A stretch of DNA of 64,000 nt from Mallotus nudiflorus (Eukaryota; Streptophyta; Magnoliopsida; Malpighiales; Euphorbiaceae): NCBI GenBank assembly GCA_947683625.1, contig CANTUR010000112.1, forward strand, positions 930,501 to 994,500. The letters are read 5' to 3'. The notes below the pieces were generated by a model, which saw only the letters and a program-made list of their open reading frames with translations, did not search any database and was not told where the DNA came from. Of this stretch, positions 11,544-21,853 are shown one piece after another (positions within the stretch are counted from its first letter, which is position 1; each line of letters starts with the position of its first letter). Both the position numbers and the translations under genes were made by a program.

Positions 11544-12008
11544 AAAGTCTCGCTAGGGAGAAAACCTCAAAAAGAGGCTGTCTAGGCAAAAATTAAAGAC
11601 TAAAAAAGAAAAAAAAAGAGTCCTACTGGACTAAAAACCTTGAAAGAGGCAGTCCAGGTAAAAGTTAAGGACATATAAAAGGGGAAGGAGAGGCATAAAA
11701 TGGTTAGTTGGAAAACTTACAAGGGCAAGCCAACTAATAACATGAGATGTACCGAAAGCGAAATGTATATACGTTTTGTGCTTAAGTAAAATGAAATGGA
11801 TTGCTTCAATTGTCATTAAACATTGCATAATGTGTCCATTACAAGCCGTCTAACTAGTACAAAAAGGAAATTACTTTTAACAAAAGGGAAATCGATGACT
11901 TAATTCCATGAGCTAGTTTTGTCTTCTCTTCTTTTGTTGCCTACCCTGTGAACTTAACATTTGTAATTCTTTTTTCTTTTTATATTTAATAAACTCGTCT
12001 CTTTCTGT
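11544..12008. other. Spacer between pol and the antisense genes
   Basis: AT-rich spacer with a short imperfect direct repeat (AAAGAGGCTGTCTAGGCAAA at 11,570, then a similar copy at 11,644). No coding capacity is supported. It separates two convergent transcription units: pol on plus, and the DUF7745-like gene on minus. Confidence 0.45.
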
Positions 12009-13095
12009 CTATTGCAAGCAAACCCGTGCTTTGTAATGATCATCGGTGGTCTGATCACCGTTGTAGCTTAAGTTTCTTTTGATGACTTTTCGAGGCCAAG
12101 TCACCACTAGGTGGTCTAGGAAATTCTGAGAAAGCGGCCCTGGCTCGAACTCATGAACAGGCTCCATAATCAGTTGTTTATGACCATATTGGCGATAGAG
12201 GCGGGCTAGATTATAGAAAGTGGCAAAATGGAGACCGGCAATCGGGACCCAATATGTATAAGACTGGAGGGCCACATGTTGCAAACCCCACCAGGGACAC
12301 ATCTAGCGAATCAGTGTATCAGGGAATGTTGATAGCTAGCCACGAATGTCTGTAGGGATGGGATGTAACTTCCTTGTTCGATAATGCTTGGCCTGATAAC
12401 GCTTAATGTCTTGAGGAGGTTCGATCAAGCCCAGCTTTTCATAAAACCACATCTGCGGGATTACAAATGTTTAGGTATAGGCAGTATTGGCAGTTGAAAG
12501 TAAAGGAGGGGCAACGAGAACTTACCTCTATCAAAAAGGGGCTTCCAGAGAACTGTCGCATCCTTGTGAAGTCATCCAATCCAATGATGGTTTCTGCTAA
12601 GATGAGAGGGAAGGGATTGAGCCATGACTCCACTTGATCGAGGATGGAGAGGATCTTCGTATCGCAGCCCCTTGAGGGGGAAACTAGTAGAAATTGAGCA
12701 TACAGATAGAGGGCTAACATACGGGGCCAGTAAGTTTCCCCTTTGTCCACAATCATGATGACTTCAAGGATGGACTCCAATTTGATTTCTAAGTCAGAGA
12801 TACAGTGGAAGGAAGACCGAGGTGGAAGATTGAACATACGCGCCATTTATTGTTGAATGGAATGGGAATCCGGGTTTTCAAGAGCAGAAATTGTAAGTTG
12901 GCAAGTGGAATCTGTACGATGACCAAGAATTGCCTTGAATTCCTCTGGTAGGGGGCATATTTCTATCGTGTTGAGCCAAAAAATATGTTTTTGGGGATCC
13001 CAAAATTGAACCATAGCATGGAGAAAAGGGTAATTAATTCTCCTAGTATGGAGTGATTTGAAGACCACGAGATGAATGGCTTTAACCGGACCCAA
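12009..13095 (-). pseudogene. Antisense DUF7745-like gene carried by Tat element
   Basis: Read on the minus strand from ATG 13,095. The first segment (to 12,847) contains FWDPQKHIFWLNTIEICPLPEEF and AILGHR. After one in-frame stop the second contains YWPRMLALYLYAQFLLV and ILAETIIGLDD. A GT-AG intron is visible: donor GTAAGT at 12,525, acceptor CCCGCAG ending 12,453, 73 bp. The last exon (12,452-12,009) contains two stops, then WVPIAGLHFATFYNLARLYRQYG. The motif order resembles the plant DUF7745 family, found in plant genomes often with mobile elements. Biochemical function is unknown. The in-frame stops argue it is dead here. The DUF name is from recognition and moderately sure. Confidence 0.65.
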
Positions 13096-13676
13096 GATTT
13101 ATTGTCCAAACCTTTCAAAATTGACTATAAGAACCTCAGACTTTGTTCTGTCATGTTTATGGATTTTTAGAGACACTTAGAGGGAGAAACAGAAAGGGGA
13201 GGATGAAGGGGATTCGAGAATTAAGTTAAATGCAAGAATGAGGGTTTTATAGGGGCAGGACCGCCTACTGCTAAGGTGGCTGCCTCATCGATGAGGCGAT
13301 TGCCTCATTAATGAGGCACCGCCTTAGCAGCATAAGGCGATCGCCTCTTTACTAGGGTTCGTTGAGGCGATCGCCTCATCAATGAGGCGCCGCCTCAGCA
13401 GCATGAGGCGATCGCCTCTTTACTAGGGTTCGATGAGGTGATCGCCTCATCAGTAGTATAGGTTGATTGCGTTTCTTCAAATTGCATAGTCTAACAAGTG
13501 GGACAATTACGCATGCAAACAGTGAAATCAACTCACATATGAAGAAATAGGAAAAGCAAAGCAAATGAATTTAATCGAGGAAAGTGTCAGGTTCTGCAAA
13601 CATTCTATTCATAAATTCTAAAACTAAAATTTCACGTTCACTATTCAAAGACTACACAAATTTTAATATGAGAATG
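13096..13676. other. Intergenic stretch of Tat element with palindromic repeats
   Basis: Lies upstream of the minus-strand DUF7745-like gene and downstream of the minus-strand mobile-domain gene, so it may hold the promoter of the former. The main content is the GAGGCGATCGCCTC cluster at 13,261-13,450. No gene is seen. Confidence 0.5.
13261..13450. repeat. GAGGCGATCGCCTC palindrome cluster (internal)
   Basis: Exact copies of the 14-bp palindrome occur at 13,364-13,377 and 13,405-13,418. Near copies are at about 13,294 and 13,334. They alternate with ATGAGGC(A/G)CCGCCTC variants in a direct repeat of roughly 65-70 bp that includes TCTTTACTAGGGTTCG. Confidence 0.85.
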
Positions 13677-15856
13677 TCAAGCATCTGATCCCGTACCCTC
13701 AGGGTCATCTTCTCCCCTGGCACCACCACCACTCCTGTCTTTGTCCTCATCATCCTCATCAATCTGATGCTCGAGAGTAGCGATCCTCACCTTGCTAGCC
13801 TCATCTCAATCCTATTCAGACAAATCACAGGTTAGTAAACCATGCAAGCATGCATACATGTAGAAAATAATGAAATTCTCACCCTCCACTGCTGGGTGAC
13901 CTCCAGCATATAGTCTCTCTGGGCCTCTATTATGCGATACATATATAGGCCCTGCTCCAGTGGAATCTGCATTATTAAAATAAATATTGGAACTAACATT
14001 TGGTTTGAGAATTATAGTGAAAGCAGGTCAGGAAAAAGAACATACGTGAGTAGCACCACCAGGAGTTCATGCAGGGGTCAGGTCCCCATCCAAAGTCAAG
14101 AACTGACGCGACAACTCCCCAGGGGGAACCCAACATCGGGCTAGGGGGTCAGGGACGTGGATGAAGCTACCTAGGACAAACTCAGAACTGGGGGGTAGCA
14201 GTGGCCTGGCTTCCTCACCGGCAGTGGAAGTCTCCTCTCTGCTTGGATCCAGTCGATGCCTCAAGGGCTCTCTCTCTCGCACCCGGGACTTGACCGGGGC
14301 CATGGGCCTAGTAAGCACAGCCTAAAGATAAAAATAGGAGGAACATGTTAAGGATGCAGTGAATTTACAAGAAAAGGGGAACCGGTGAGGATTTACCTGA
14401 GAGGAAGAAGCGGCCTGGAAGGGAACCATCAACAGAAGGTGGGTACGGATAAACTCCGCATACTGGCTCTTCACACGAATTGTGTGATCCACAATTGGTG
14501 AGCCTGTAACGGCCTGAATAAGATCATCACCCTCTAGCTCGTGAGCCCAAAGCATACTTTCAGGAGGAGACCTGGAGACCCGCCTAGCCCTAACACCTGC
14601 CCTCCAATTCAAGACCCGCTCTCCCAAGTACCAAGCTCGATACCCAGGGCCATAAAGGAGTGCCCTCTTCTGAGCCAAAGGCCTGGAGCTAGTCATCTCA
14701 ATGATCCAAGTGTCCTCGGACCCCCATAAGTCGCTCCGAATTTGCAAAAAGAAAGAAAAGATGTCAATATGTAAGTAAATTGAATGTGAATAATTTACTA
14801 ATAAGAAGGTTTATGCTTTGTAGGTACTGCATCCTGTGTCAGAGAGTTCAAGTACTGTCTGTGGATATGAACTCGCGCAAGGTGCCTCTTCACGATGCGG
14901 CTAGCGCCCCACCTACCGATGGCCAGAAAATGGTCTCCCACTAGAGTAACTCCTACAAGTAACTCTAACTCTAGAGCCCAGACCTGAAAAATGAAACAGG
15001 AGAAGTTGAGAAGGCTGATGTAAGTAATGGAAGTCAGAACAAGATGAGAAAAAAGGAGGTCGTGACGTACCAGAACAGCATACCAGAAGCCGCAAAACCT
15101 CTTGGCTCCTCGGACCACCTCATCCATGCTCCGATATAGGTATGCCAAGGCACAATTACCCTAGTCGAATGTGGGAACTTGATCAAGATCCCAAAGGGTT
15201 GGTAGGAATATTAGATCGATGGAGCTAGTAGTGTCAGCAAAGAGGGTGGTACCGAGCAAGTGGAGCAAAAAGGCCCTCACCACCTGGTCAATCTCAAGGG
15301 GAGAGGCCATCGTTGTGGCCCGATCCCGAGTATAGTGGCTCCTAATCGAATCAAATTTAAGGGTATGAGTCCCCTTCATGTTAGGAGTCATCCCCAAAAG
15401 TCACTCGATATATGCGGCCTTATTTGGAGACAGCTGATGTAGACTCGCATAGAAAGGAATAGGATCCTCGGCATAGGCAATCCCCGTGATGGCAGTAAAT
15501 GACATCGAGTCTAGAGTAAGCTCACTGAAGGGGAGGTGGAAGGTGTGAGTCATGTCAAACCACCTCTACATCAGGGCATGCAGTGGTTGATAATCTGTAC
15601 GCCCCTGCTCGGATGGAAGTGAGAGTACAAAGTCCTCGAACCTCGTCTCCTGAATCTGGTCTCTCTGCCCATCAGTCAAGTCACTATAGAAGACTCGGGC
15701 TCCATGAAAATTCCTGGCACCTTTGAATGTCTGGGCGTCATGCTGCAAATAATAAATAAATAAGGAAGTGAAATTTATGCATGTTATGGTTTCGAAAAAG
15801 GGAACTCGAAATGAATGCACTCTTGGACTGCACGGCTTGTCCTGTTGATGAAGCAA
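13677..15856 (-). pseudogene. Antisense plant-mobile-domain (PMD-like) gene carried by Tat element, with introns
   Basis: Minus-strand multi-exon gene. After GARVFYSDL comes MTHTFHLPFSELTLDSMSF (about 15,510-15,560), then VVRAFLLHLLGTTLF and LAYLYRSMDEVVRG followed by KRFCGFWYAVLV. This is the order of the plant mobile domain (PF10536-like, Aminotransferase-like). Introns with GT-AG borders are visible at about 14,984-15,070, 14,323-14,397 and 13,805-13,883. The C-terminus is acidic (EHQIDEDDEDKDRSGGG) and ends at TGA 13,677. In-frame stops at about 15,568, 15,400 and 15,160 show decay. An upstream exon may exist near 16,200-16,345. Plant mobile domain genes are linked to transposons and some act in silencing; no function is shown here. 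Confidence 0.7.
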
Positions 15857-16040
15857 TCACCTCACCATAGAGGCGATCGCCTCATCATAGAGGCGATTGC
15901 CTTATTGGAGAGGTGATCGGGTTTGTGTAAGGGCGATAAGTTATCGCCTCTTCGCGGAAGCTGATCGTCTCATTGATGAGGCGATCGCCTCATCAATGAG
16001 ATGATCACTTCTACGATGAGGCGATTGCCTCTGTATGGCG
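15841..16040. repeat. Palindromic repeat cluster with a 46-bp near-perfect palindrome
   Basis: GAGGCGATCGCCTC is exact at 15,870-15,883 and 15,978-15,991. Around the second, 15,971-15,998 is a perfect 28-bp palindrome, and it extends to 15,962-16,007 with a single mismatched pair. More degenerate units fill the rest. The cluster lies just upstream of the minus-strand mobile-domain gene. Confidence 0.85.
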
Positions 16041-16600
16041 GGATGGGTACAGTTCTTAATTTTTGGCGATTAAAACATGGATTTCTCATCATCTTAATGA
16101 TTTAATGCCATAAGTTGGTAATTATATTTGATTAATCACTGACCCAACATAATGTTGCAGGAAATTATAAAAGTACTAACCTCTCCGAAAGTAGACGAGC
16201 AAATATAGGACCCCAGGTCTGCCAGAAGAGGAATCGAGTCTCCGTGGGTCAATCCTAAGCTCCTAGAAGCGCTAACAAGAGGTGGGATGTGATCTTACTC
16301 AGGTACAGGGGGTGTTCTGTCATTCTCCATCAACTGAAAAATGAGGAGAGATGCAGGGAGTATAGGAAGTGTAGGAGGAGAAAAAGAAAAAAGAAAAGTG
16401 ATAACAAGTAAAAGAGAGCAAGGACAAAAGTGAAAAGAGTTATTTTTATATAGCAACCAAGAGTGTAGGGTTTTCCCAAAAAAAAAAGATGATGATGATT
16501 GGAAATTAGTTTCGCATACCAAGGAGATAGAATTCAGAGTATGAATCTTCGAGAAAAGGTTTCAAAAAAAAGGGCCAGGAAAACCCACATCGCAAAGACA
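16041..16600. other. Tat element internal spacer
   Basis: AT-rich DNA upstream of the minus-strand PMD-like gene. A possible first exon (minus, about 16,200-16,345, containing MENDRTPPVPE) is not well supported. Otherwise nothing is recognised. Confidence 0.35.
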
Positions 16601-16795
16601 AGGTTGTTCAGGTTTGAATCCCTAAAGCTTAAAGACAGGGCTGTTCGGGTTTGAATCCCAAAAGCCCAATGAAAGAGTTGTTCAGGTTTGAATCTTCGAA
16701 GCTCAAAGACAGAGCTATTCGGGTTTGAATCCCTGAAGCCCAATGAAAGAGTTATTCGGGTTTGAATCCCCGAAGCTCAGAGGATCGAGATGACT
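16600..16795 (+). repeat. 37-bp phased tandem repeat with GGTTTGAATCC cores
   Basis: The core GGTTTGAATC(C) starts at 16,611, 16,648, 16,685, 16,722 and 16,759, exactly 37 bp apart. Alternate units differ (CTCAAAGACAGAGCT versus CCCAATGAAAGAGTT), giving a 74-bp higher-order period. The core resembles the tRNA B box (GGTTCGANNCC) with one change. Subterminal tandem repeats are common in Tat elements. Confidence 0.85.
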
Positions 16796-16824
16796 GTTCG
16801 GGTAGTATCCCTGAAGTCGAAAGC

Positions 16825-17150
16825 GAAAGACAACTAGGTCAAGAAAACCCGAAAGTCTATGTCCCTGGAGGAATGAGGATCGGACTAGGAAAATCTGCAA
16901 ACCACATCCCCAATGGCAATCGGGCTAGGAAAACTCGAGAATTAAGTTACAATATTATGAGGATCGGGCCAGGAAAATTGGAGAATCATGTTTCAGGCGA
17001 TTGATGGTTGGGCCAGGAAAACCCATGAGTCTATGTCCTCAGTGAAATAGTAATCAGGCCAGGAAAACCCAAGGTTAACAATCTTTGAATACTTTATCAA
17101 ATATTAATGAGTGGTTGATCGGGCCAGGAAAACCTGAGGATCACGGTCAC
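16825..17150 (+). repeat. Degenerate tandem repeat with GGGCCAGGAAAACC cores
   Basis: About seven units with a core like TCGGGCCAGGAAAACCCGAG recur at roughly 40-60-bp spacing (about 16,835, 16,880, 16,920, 16,965, 17,010, 17,055, 17,118). They lie directly downstream of the 37-bp array and upstream of the polypurine tract. Confidence 0.75.
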
Positions 17151-17275
17151 ATTTCAGAATTGAAGAATTCATCTCTCGGGTGAGACCCGAGAGTCAGGTA
17201 TGTTTTTTATCTTATTATTTATTTGTTGTTGTGCATGTGATTTTTTAAAAAATGGTCATTGCATGCATTTGATTT

Positions 17276-17297
17276 TTTAAAAAATCAGGGGGCAAAC
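17276..17297 (+). other. Polypurine tract of Tat element
   Basis: AAAAAATCAGGGGGCAAAC directly precedes the 3' LTR start TGTAGACACC. The position and purine content fit the plus-strand primer site. Confidence 0.6.
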
Positions 17298-19281
17298 TGT
17301 AGACACCCAGTTCGGTCGGCCCGTGTTAGGGGACGAATTAGATGTGTTCGATTTGACCGGCCCGTTGTTAAGCCCAATGATGAGAATGTGATACTTGGAC
17401 ACGAGAATGAAACCTAAATCTCTAAGTGGGAAGTGGACTTGAAAACCCAGAAGCCTAGAAAAACCCCAAACCAAGCCCAGCTATCCAAATTCGGCCCAAG
17501 CCCGCTTGGCCCGGGCCAAAGGGGCATCACCTCAGTGTAATGAGGCGATCGCCTCACCGATGAGGCGCCGCCTCTATGGCAGCCCACTTGCAGCTGCAAT
17601 CATGACAATCAAGTGGTGCGGGCCCTACTCTCCAGACTTTCTTCTTACGTGAGAAAAAGACTTTTGGGGAAGGAAAAAAGGCTAGGAGAGCTCATGATGG
17701 GCTAAGAGGCTGAGGGGCATGGGAAAGCTAAAGGATAAAAAGAAAACAAGAAAGAAAGGAGAGGGGGTGAGAAAAAAAGGAGAGCTCTGGAAAAGAAAAA
17801 AAGAGCTCTGAAAAAAAAGAAAAAAATGTCCTGAAGAAGGGGAGGAAGGTTGAAAAGAGGAGTTCCACTTTCCTATAAGAGAACAAGGAAAAAACTTGTG
17901 TCAAGGAGAGATACCACATTCTAGCAAGGATCTTAATCAAAGCAGCTCTAAGGGCCTCTCATTTTGGTATAAAATCTGCACTTTAAACTTGACATGTTCA
18001 TCATTTTGTATGTTATTGCTTGTGTGTAACTGAGTCTTTAGCATATTTTAGGTTTATCTCTAGTGTGTCATGCTTGATATCTCATTTTATTGATGGATCT
18101 TTGAATATTTTTGCATGTAGTCATAGTATGATGAGTGTAGAGTGTATATATGCATGTTTTGGTTACTTAGAGTAGAAGTTTTCACATCTTGGGAGTCATA
18201 GACGGCCTGGTGGTCAGGCGACGCAATGCCTCTTCACAGAGGCGTCACCTCATCTCAATGAGACGATCGCCTCATCAATGAGGCGATCGCCCCATTGACA
18301 GGCCTTTAGGGAGCCTATCTTTTGTGTGCATGTTGCCAATTTTTGTCTCGAGATTGCAAGAGCCCTGTTGATGAGGCGTCGCCTCATCAATGAGGCGACC
18401 GCCTCATTGGCAGGGTTAACCCGCTTCTTGCTTCATTCTTTTATTGTTTGTTTGTTATGACGTTTGCTTTAACATGTCCTCTTTTGACCTTAAATATGTC
18501 TGTATGATTGCATGATGGTGATTATCTTGATTATTTGATGCTTTCTTTAGTTATGATGTGAAAACCTCTTTATAGAACCTCTTTGTCAATATCATAACAC
18601 GTGATTCTATTTTTTTGTGAAAGGAAGGGCTAACCGTGTATTATTTGCAGGAATTACTTGATAATTTCTATCATCGAGTAGTCATTTTTGCTAGTTACCT
18701 CTTGCATACTGCCACTTTTATGTTATTTTAATAGTTTATTTTCGATATATGCTTGGTTTATTTTCTGTATATTATTAGGTTATTTAGTTAAAAAGTGTTG
18801 TAATCTTTAATCACTTCCCCTTTTAATTTTGAATGTATGGTTGCAAATTATTATTTATTTTATTTACTGCATTTTTTTTGAATGTTGGGACCTAAAGGCA
18901 TGAAATTGGACTAATGTGTAAACTCAGACTTAATTATAAAATCTGGCAATTATCCGAAGACAATTTCATTACATGTGGTAAATGAGGAAATAATTAAATA
19001 ATTAAACGGTAATAAAATGCAAAACACAAATGGAGGCCAACCGCAAGGTTGGGTGAGCATTCAAATGCTCATACCCAGTTTTCGAACCTGATCTCTGATG
19101 ATGACTTCTGGGAACCTCGGTGAGATCCAGTTGCTGTACAGTGTGTCTCGGCTTTTATCCAGGTGGCGACTCCATCTCCGAATATGCCCATGACCTATAT
19201 CGTATTTCCTAGTGGGCCTCGAGCTCACATAGTACCGTGATCGTCAAACATTGGAGCGTACTCTAAACCCCGCTGCCTACA
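17298..19281 (+). repeat. 3' LTR of Tat element
   Basis: This 1984-bp LTR runs from TGTAGACACC to CTGCCTACA and is followed by the ATAAT target duplication. It carries GAGGCGATCGCCTC exactly at 17,542-17,555 and variants near 18,230-18,410. Differences from the 5' LTR are scattered substitutions and repeat-unit indels, so the insertion is not very recent. Confidence 0.9.
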
Positions 19282-19286
19282 ATAAT
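19282..19286. repeat. Target-site duplication (right) of Tat element, ATAAT
   Basis: Matches 2383-2387. DNA after it resumes the serpin 3' flank, which aligns with the region after 23,820 in duplication copy 2. Confidence 0.8.
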
Positions 19287-19559
19287 AATAATAACTAAAC
19301 TAAACATGCAATAATCTCAGGAAGCGAAAATCAGAATTGATCATTGCTCAACTAATTAATTCAGCTTAATTTAACAAATAACCAATAGATAAATCTAGTA
19401 AAAATTGACTAATGCTCTACATGTTAATAATAAACTTTTTGGAGCCAACTGAGGACATAGGCCTTGAATAGTTTCACGGTTTGTTATCATTTTTTCCTTA
19501 ATTTTTTCAACCGTCTAGCAGCAACTCATATCTATATATAATTAATATTGTAATGCATG

Positions 19560-19893
19560 ACTTGATAAGAAACTTTGCTCTATCTGTCAACGAGGATATG
19601 GCTTTGATTTGGATGATAATTAGAGGATGTAAAATTGAATGCAAAGGTACGGCAATCATCATTTTCATGCCACCTTAGTGACATTTCTCGAAGGTTTGAA
19701 GGCTTCCATGAAATATAGAGCTTGCGAACATACTTGGCACTGCCAGTTCTCGCCATCAGGCTATGACTTGGTGCCAAAAGTAAGATGCTTAATGGTGCTA
19801 TCATTAGCTGCAGGGTATCGTTTTCAGGAGTTGCCAAGTTCTGTTGGTTCCTTGAATCATTTGTCGTACCTTAATAATTCGTCACAAGGTTAA
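19560..19893 (+). pseudogene. NBS-LRR relic downstream of serpin 1
   Basis: A short frame contains DLVPKVRCLMVLSLAAGY, then FQELPSSVGSLNHLSYLN (about 19,765-19,875). This is the first leucine-rich-repeat segment typical of coiled-coil NBS-LRR resistance proteins. The preceding HFHATLVTFLEGLKASMK fits the linker before the LRR. Nothing of the NB-ARC domain is present and the frame closes at 19,893, so it is a relic. A sister relic lies after serpin 2. Confidence 0.7.
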
Positions 19894-21477
19894 CTGAATC
19901 ATCTAGAAATACATGAGGTGATTGAAGTCAATAGTTTTCAGCAGCAGCACTAGTAAAACTTTGATTCAAAGAATGAAGAGGTGACCCACTTACCAGAGAA
20001 GAGAGCTGAGAGATAGTTATTTTTAACTAAATATTTAAATTAAAAATATTTTATATTAAATTTTAATTGTTTCTAAATATTTTAATTCCAACTCATAACC
20101 AAACCTTGGGTCAGTTTTAAATTTCATTGGTCGACCTGAGACATTATACACAGAACTTCATGATACATACACAGCCAGTCTTTTACATTTGCTAATATAC
20201 TTTTTTTTCTCCTGCAACTTGTAAAATCTTTTTTCAATTCTGTACAGAAGAAGGTTGAAATTTTGGTAGCACCTTGGTTTCTACACTCTAACCACTGCTA
20301 TATTCTTAAAGGATGACAGTATTAGTAGCGGGGCCGCGACTACACTACAAAATTGGTTTTTAAAATTTCGTCTTTGCCCCGATATGTAGGGGTATCCATT
20401 GAAGAGGGGAAGTTTTTTGTGATTTTGTAGGCCCATGACAGCACTCGCATGTTCTTAAAAACAAATTCAACATGGTTATATCAACTTAGAAGAAGAAAGA
20501 AGTCGTTTTCCGTATTTTGATATTTTTGTAAAATTTTTTTAGTCAACTGTAAAAGGGAAGATATTTCCTATTTTTACACATTTTTGGAAAAATCCCAACA
20601 ACCAACATATAGCAAAATTTGGTATATCTAAATGTGTATTAGGTTGTAATAAACAAAGTCGAGATGATAGAATATCAAGATTCAACTCGACTCGAATTCG
20701 ATTGAATTTTTTTAAATTTAAATTCGATTCGATCAAATAATTTATTTACTCAATTTCGATTAAATTTAACTTGATTAATTAAATTAAATTTCTAAAAATA
20801 TATTTTGAAATATTAAAATTCGATTTGAGTTCAAACTCAACTCAAACTCAAAATTCGACTCGATTTAATAATTATATTTATAATTATATTAAAATAAAAA
20901 GATAAAATGATAAATATATACAAATTTGATTAGATTCGATTAAGTTTGATTAAATTCACAAATCTATCGAGTCACATATTTCAAAGATCGGTTCAACAAT
21001 AATCTAGTTGATTTTAAATTTTTTTGAATCTATTCCGAGTACATCGCAAGTCGATTTGACTCGATTGCACCACTGGATATTATATTATGGTATATAACAT
21101 TATTAGTAGGGTGTATTCATGAACAAAAATTTTTAAAAGCATAATTGAATTAAAAGTTTCAATTTGAACTTAGATGGAATTTCTCTTTTAATGTTTAAAA
21201 TTAGGTTACTTCAAATTAATTTATTACTTGTTATTTGTAGTTTTGTTTAAAATAAAAAATTCATAATATGATAAAAGTATCTCCAGAAATATTAACTTAT
21301 GATTTAAAAAAAATAAATAATTTAAATCAAACTTGATTAATGCAAGGTTGCTCTTAAATAATTAATAAAACTGAACAAAGTTGACTAAATTTAGCAATCA
21401 AACACGATTGAATTATTTCCATATTAAGTTAAGCAATAATAGCTAACTACTACAGCTAACAACTCTATAAAATTAAC
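19894..21477. other. Intergenic, AT-rich
   Basis: Up to about 20,500 this matches the DNA after serpin 2 (24,420-25,230). A conserved block with GGGGCCGCGACTACAC is near 20,331. From about 20,640 it is a TCGA-rich repeat, then plain AT-rich DNA. No gene is supported. Confidence 0.5.
20655..21085. repeat. ACTCGA/TCGATT-rich dispersed-type repeat
   Basis: Dozens of degenerate ATTCGATT/ACTCGA words in both orientations (such as CAACTCGACTCGAATTCGAT at 20,682) lie in very AT-rich DNA. It ends near TTGCACCACTGGA at 21,085. It is absent from the other duplication copy at this site. It resembles a non-autonomous DNA element, but termini and target duplication were not resolved. Confidence 0.35.
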
Positions 21478-21727
21478 AGTAAGTAATTAAGTGGTCATTT
21501 TTTAAAAAAAAAATATCATAAAATGTAGTGGTTGAATACTGCTATAAAGTCAAGTTTTTGAGTTTTTTTTTGTTGGACTAATTATATTTTAAGAAAGGGA
21601 AACACTAAGAAGGAACCTATACGCGGTTTTTAGCTTAATACTTAGGCTGAATTCTAAATTGCAATTTAATTTCTTTCTATTGATTAATTTATTTATACAT
21701 TGCTTTTGGCTTAGCTTTAGCTGAAAA

Positions 21728-21853
21728 CATTATAAATATAGATATATATCATTCAGAGTATATTCATATCATCTCTGCATCTTTACATTTGCGCCAAAAA
21801 AAAAGGTAAAACAAAGCATCTTTGCACATCCTCAACTTGTGTATATAGTTCCT
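21728..21853 (+). promoter_or_regulatory. Core promoter and leader of serpin gene 2
   Basis: TATAAATATA at 21,731-21,740 lies about 115 bp before ATG 21,854 and corresponds to the TATA-like element of gene 1. The leader shares the sequence CAAAGCATCTTTGCACATCC with gene 1. Confidence 0.45.

Larger units (their letters stand above)
2388..19281 (+). mobile_element. Tat/Ogre-lineage Ty3-gypsy LTR retrotransposon, 16.9 kb, degenerate
   Basis: Two long LTRs (TGTAGACACC...CTGCCTACA) flank leader, gag, protease, RT, RNase H, a second RNase H and integrase, in that order. About 5.8 kb then follows before the 3' LTR and carries two opposite-strand genes and tandem repeats. The second RNase H domain, great length and large 3' spacer are hallmarks of the Tat lineage. 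The ATAAT target duplication is intact, so the element is complete in outline. Frameshifts, stops and changed integrase residues make it non-autonomous. It inserted into serpin duplication copy 1 after the duplication, because copy 2 has an unoccupied site. Confidence 0.9.

Noticed and set aside
13261..16040. CRISPR-like spaced palindromes
   Set aside because: Units vary, spacing is irregular and the host is a plant retrotransposon; no cas genes.
16600..16795. tRNA genes suggested by GGTTTGAATCC
   Set aside because: No acceptor stem, A box or cloverleaf within the 37-bp units; reported only as a B-box-like repeat.
2388..19281. Integrated plant virus (pararetrovirus) as origin of the RT sequences
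   Set aside because: LTRs, target duplications, integrase and lineage motifs identify LTR retrotransposons; no movement or coat protein motifs.
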